From: Prochlorococcus sp. AG-355-A09
GTDB lineage: Bacteria > Cyanobacteriota > Cyanobacteriia > PCC-6307 > Cyanobiaceae
Reading direction: 5' to 3'
Assembly: GCA_003280995.1 (NCBI GenBank)
Contig: QCDG01000014.1
Location: 1 to 38,254 of the forward strand
Length of the DNA stretch: 38,254 nt
Part shown: positions 36,904 to 38,254 of the stretch, in pieces
Layout of the letters: every line of letters starts with the position of its first letter
Position numbering within the stretch: the stretch's first letter is position 1
Position numbers and translations under genes: made by a program
Notes under the pieces: generated by a model
Database searches by the model: none
Seen by the model: the letters and a program-made list of their open reading frames with translations, nothing else
Told to the model about the DNA's origin: nothing

Positions 36904-38254
36904 ATGAATGATTATTTTGAAAAAATACTTCAAGCTGAAGTCTATGAAGTTGCAAAAAAAACACCCCTAGAGAAAGCTCATAATTTAAGTAATACACTTA
37001 ATAATGAAGTTTTTCTAAAAAGAGAAGATCTTCAGGATGTATTTTCATTCAAAATAAGAGGTGCATATAACAAAATGAGTAAGCTCACTAATTCACAGCT
37101 TGCTCAGGGAGTAATTACTTCTAGTGCTGGTAATCATGCTCAAGGGGTTGCACTTAGTGCCCTTAAGTTAAATTGCCAAGCAACCATATTAATGCCGATT
37201 ACAACACCTATAGTAAAAGTTAATGCAGTAAAAAATTTAAAAGCAAAAGTTATATTATATGGCGATAACTATGATGAAACATACAAAGAAGCAATAAGGA
37301 TTAGCCAAGAAAGAAATTTATGCTTTATTCATCCCTTTGATGATCCAGAAGTAATAGCAGGACAAGGAACTATAGCTATAGAACTTGAACAGCAGCTTAA
37401 GGAAAAACCTTATGCAATTTATATTGCTGTAGGTGGTGGGGGATTGATATCAGGAATATCCTTATACGTTAAAAAAATATGGCCTGAAGTAAAAATAATT
37501 GGTGTAGAACCAGAGGATGCTGACGCTATGACGAAATCTTTAGAAGAAGAAAAAATTGTCGAACTATCTTCTGTAGGTCAATTTGCAGATGGAGTGGCGG
37601 TTAAAAAAATAGGTAAAAATACTTTTGATATTGGTAGAAAATATATAGATAAGATGATTAGGGTTAGTACTGACGAAATCTGTGCTGCTATAAAAGATGT
37701 TTTTGAGGATACTAGATCAATACTAGAGCCAGCAGGTGCCCTATCAATAGCGGGAATGAAAAAAGATATTTTAAATTCGAATCATTCAAATAGAAAAATG
37801 GTTGCGATTGCATGTGGTGCAAATATGAATTTTGAGAGGCTTAGATTTGTAGCAGAAAGAGCAGAACTTGGGGAGTGTAAAGAAGTAATGATGGCTGTTG
37901 AAATTCCAGAACGTGCTGGTAGTCTAATTGATTTTTGTAAGTTACTTGATAATAGAAATTTAACTGAATTTAGCTATAGGATGTCGAACTCTAAGAATGC
38001 ACAGATCTTTGTAGGGGTTCAAGTCTATGGTTTAAATGATAAAAAAAATCTATTAGATGTATTTAGAAAATCTGAGTACTCATTTATTGATATAAGTGAT
38101 GATGAATTATCTAAAAATCATCTCAGACATATGGTAGGTGGAAGATTACCAAGAGATTTCAAAGAGATGGAATATAGTAACTTTATTGAACTTTTATACA
38201 GATTTGAGTTTCCTGAAAGGCCTGGAGCATTAATAAACTTTTTAAATAATATGA
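36904..38254 (+). CDS. ilvA: Threonine ammonia-lyase (deaminase), 3' truncated by window
   Basis: PLP enzyme that deaminates threonine to 2-oxobutanoate, the entry to isoleucine synthesis. The visible 450 residues cover the catalytic domain, with PLP lysine Lys50 in FSFKIRGAYNKM, SSAGNHAQGVA (near 73-83), the phosphate-binding AVGGGGLISG (near 175-184) and SILEPAGALSIAG, and then the regulatory region, starting with an ACT-like domain near ECKEVMMAVEIPERAGSLIDF and a second one beginning at LLYRFEFPERPGALINFL where the window ends. Biosynthetic IlvA is about 510 residues, so roughly 60 are missing to the right. The ATG at 36904 lies in an ATATATATATG run without Shine-Dalgarno. The two ACT-like modules imply isoleucine feedback control. 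Confidence 0.96.
   Translation, partial: MNDYFEKILQAEVYEVAKKTPLEKAHNLSNTLNNEVFLKREDLQDVFSFKIRGAYNKMSKLTNSQLAQGVITSSAGNHAQGVALSALKLNCQATILMPITTPIVKVNAVKNLKAKVILYGDNYDETYKEAIRISQERNLCFIHPFDDPEVIAGQGTIAIELEQQLKEKPYAIYIAVGGGGLISGISLYVKKIWPEVKIIGVEPEDADAMTKSLEEEKIVELSSVGQFADGVAVKKIGKNTFDIGRKYIDKMIRVSTDEICAAIKDVFEDTRSILEPAGALSIAGMKKDILNSNHSNRKMVAIACGANMNFERLRFVAERAELGECKEVMMAVEIPERAGSLIDFCKLLDNRNLTEFSYRMSNSKNAQIFVGVQVYGLNDKKNLLDVFRKSEYSFIDISDDELSKNHLRHMVGGRLPRDFKEMEYSNFIELLYRFEFPERPGALINFLNNM

Noticed and set aside
1..38254. Genomic island, prophage, insertion sequence, CRISPR or defence system
   Set aside because: All genes are recognisable core or conserved cyanobacterial families, base use is uniform, and there are no integrases, transposases, att-like repeats at the tRNA, or spacer arrays.

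Overview
The window is a compact, AT-rich piece of a marine picocyanobacterial chromosome, almost certainly a high-light-type Prochlorococcus. Three things point there: photosynthesis and cyanobacterial marker genes (psaK, a HemJ-type protoporphyrinogen oxidase, an FdC2-like ferredoxin, Ycf49/DUF2499, DUF3593, DUF3110, an LPA3-like DUF1995 protein), very low GC with A/T-ending codons, and extreme packing. No gene-free stretch exceeds about 215 bases. There are no insertion sequences, phage genes, CRISPR arrays or rRNA, and base composition is even throughout, so this reads as core genome rather than a genomic island.

Layout. (1) 1-4551: the last codons of an unidentified plus-strand gene, then minus-strand ilvE-metH. 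(2) 4624-8361: cobN, the cobalt chelatase large subunit, divergent from ilvE-metH, so a B12 biosynthesis gene lies beside a B12-dependent enzyme. (3) 8363-12114, minus: flavin reductase-like gene, uvrC, hemJ and a PHP-domain phosphoesterase. (4) 12174-12647: coaD. (5) 12655-16538, minus: dapF, a NifS/IscS-type cysteine desulfurase, an LPA3-like DUF1995 gene and a PBP4-type carboxypeptidase, joined end to end by stop/start overlaps. (6) 16646-24485: leuS, pgi, purN, argC and ribBA in alternating orientation, with two convergent pairs overlapping at their 3' ends. (7) 24490-28289, minus: a protein-folding cluster of dnaK, a dnaJ-like gene, DUF3110 and a cyclophilin. (8) tRNA-Ser(GGA), divergent from FdC2 ferredoxin, an inositol-monophosphatase-family gene, hisZ and htpG. 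(9) 33097-34833, plus: rpmB, a secreted PrxQ-like peroxiredoxin, DUF2499, DUF3593 and psaK. (10) An AT-only 15-bp tandem repeat separates psaK from convergent dxs. (11) ilvA, cut by the right edge.

Functionally this is housekeeping: amino acid synthesis (Met, Ile/Val/Leu, Arg, Lys/peptidoglycan, His), cofactors (B12, CoA, flavin, heme, isoprenoid precursors, Fe-S sulfur donation), protein folding, repair, and accessory factors for photosystems and redox.

I looked for a new multi-gene system and did not find one I could defend. The best leads are conserved unknowns in suggestive places (DUF2499-DUF3593 by psaK; DUF3110 in the chaperone cluster; DUF1995 between Fe-S and cell-wall genes), a long C-terminal extension on RibBA, an unusual DnaK tail and DnaJ linker, and the tandem repeat between psaK and dxs. 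Promoter calls are by eye and low confidence. No database search was run, so family names rest on recognised motifs.
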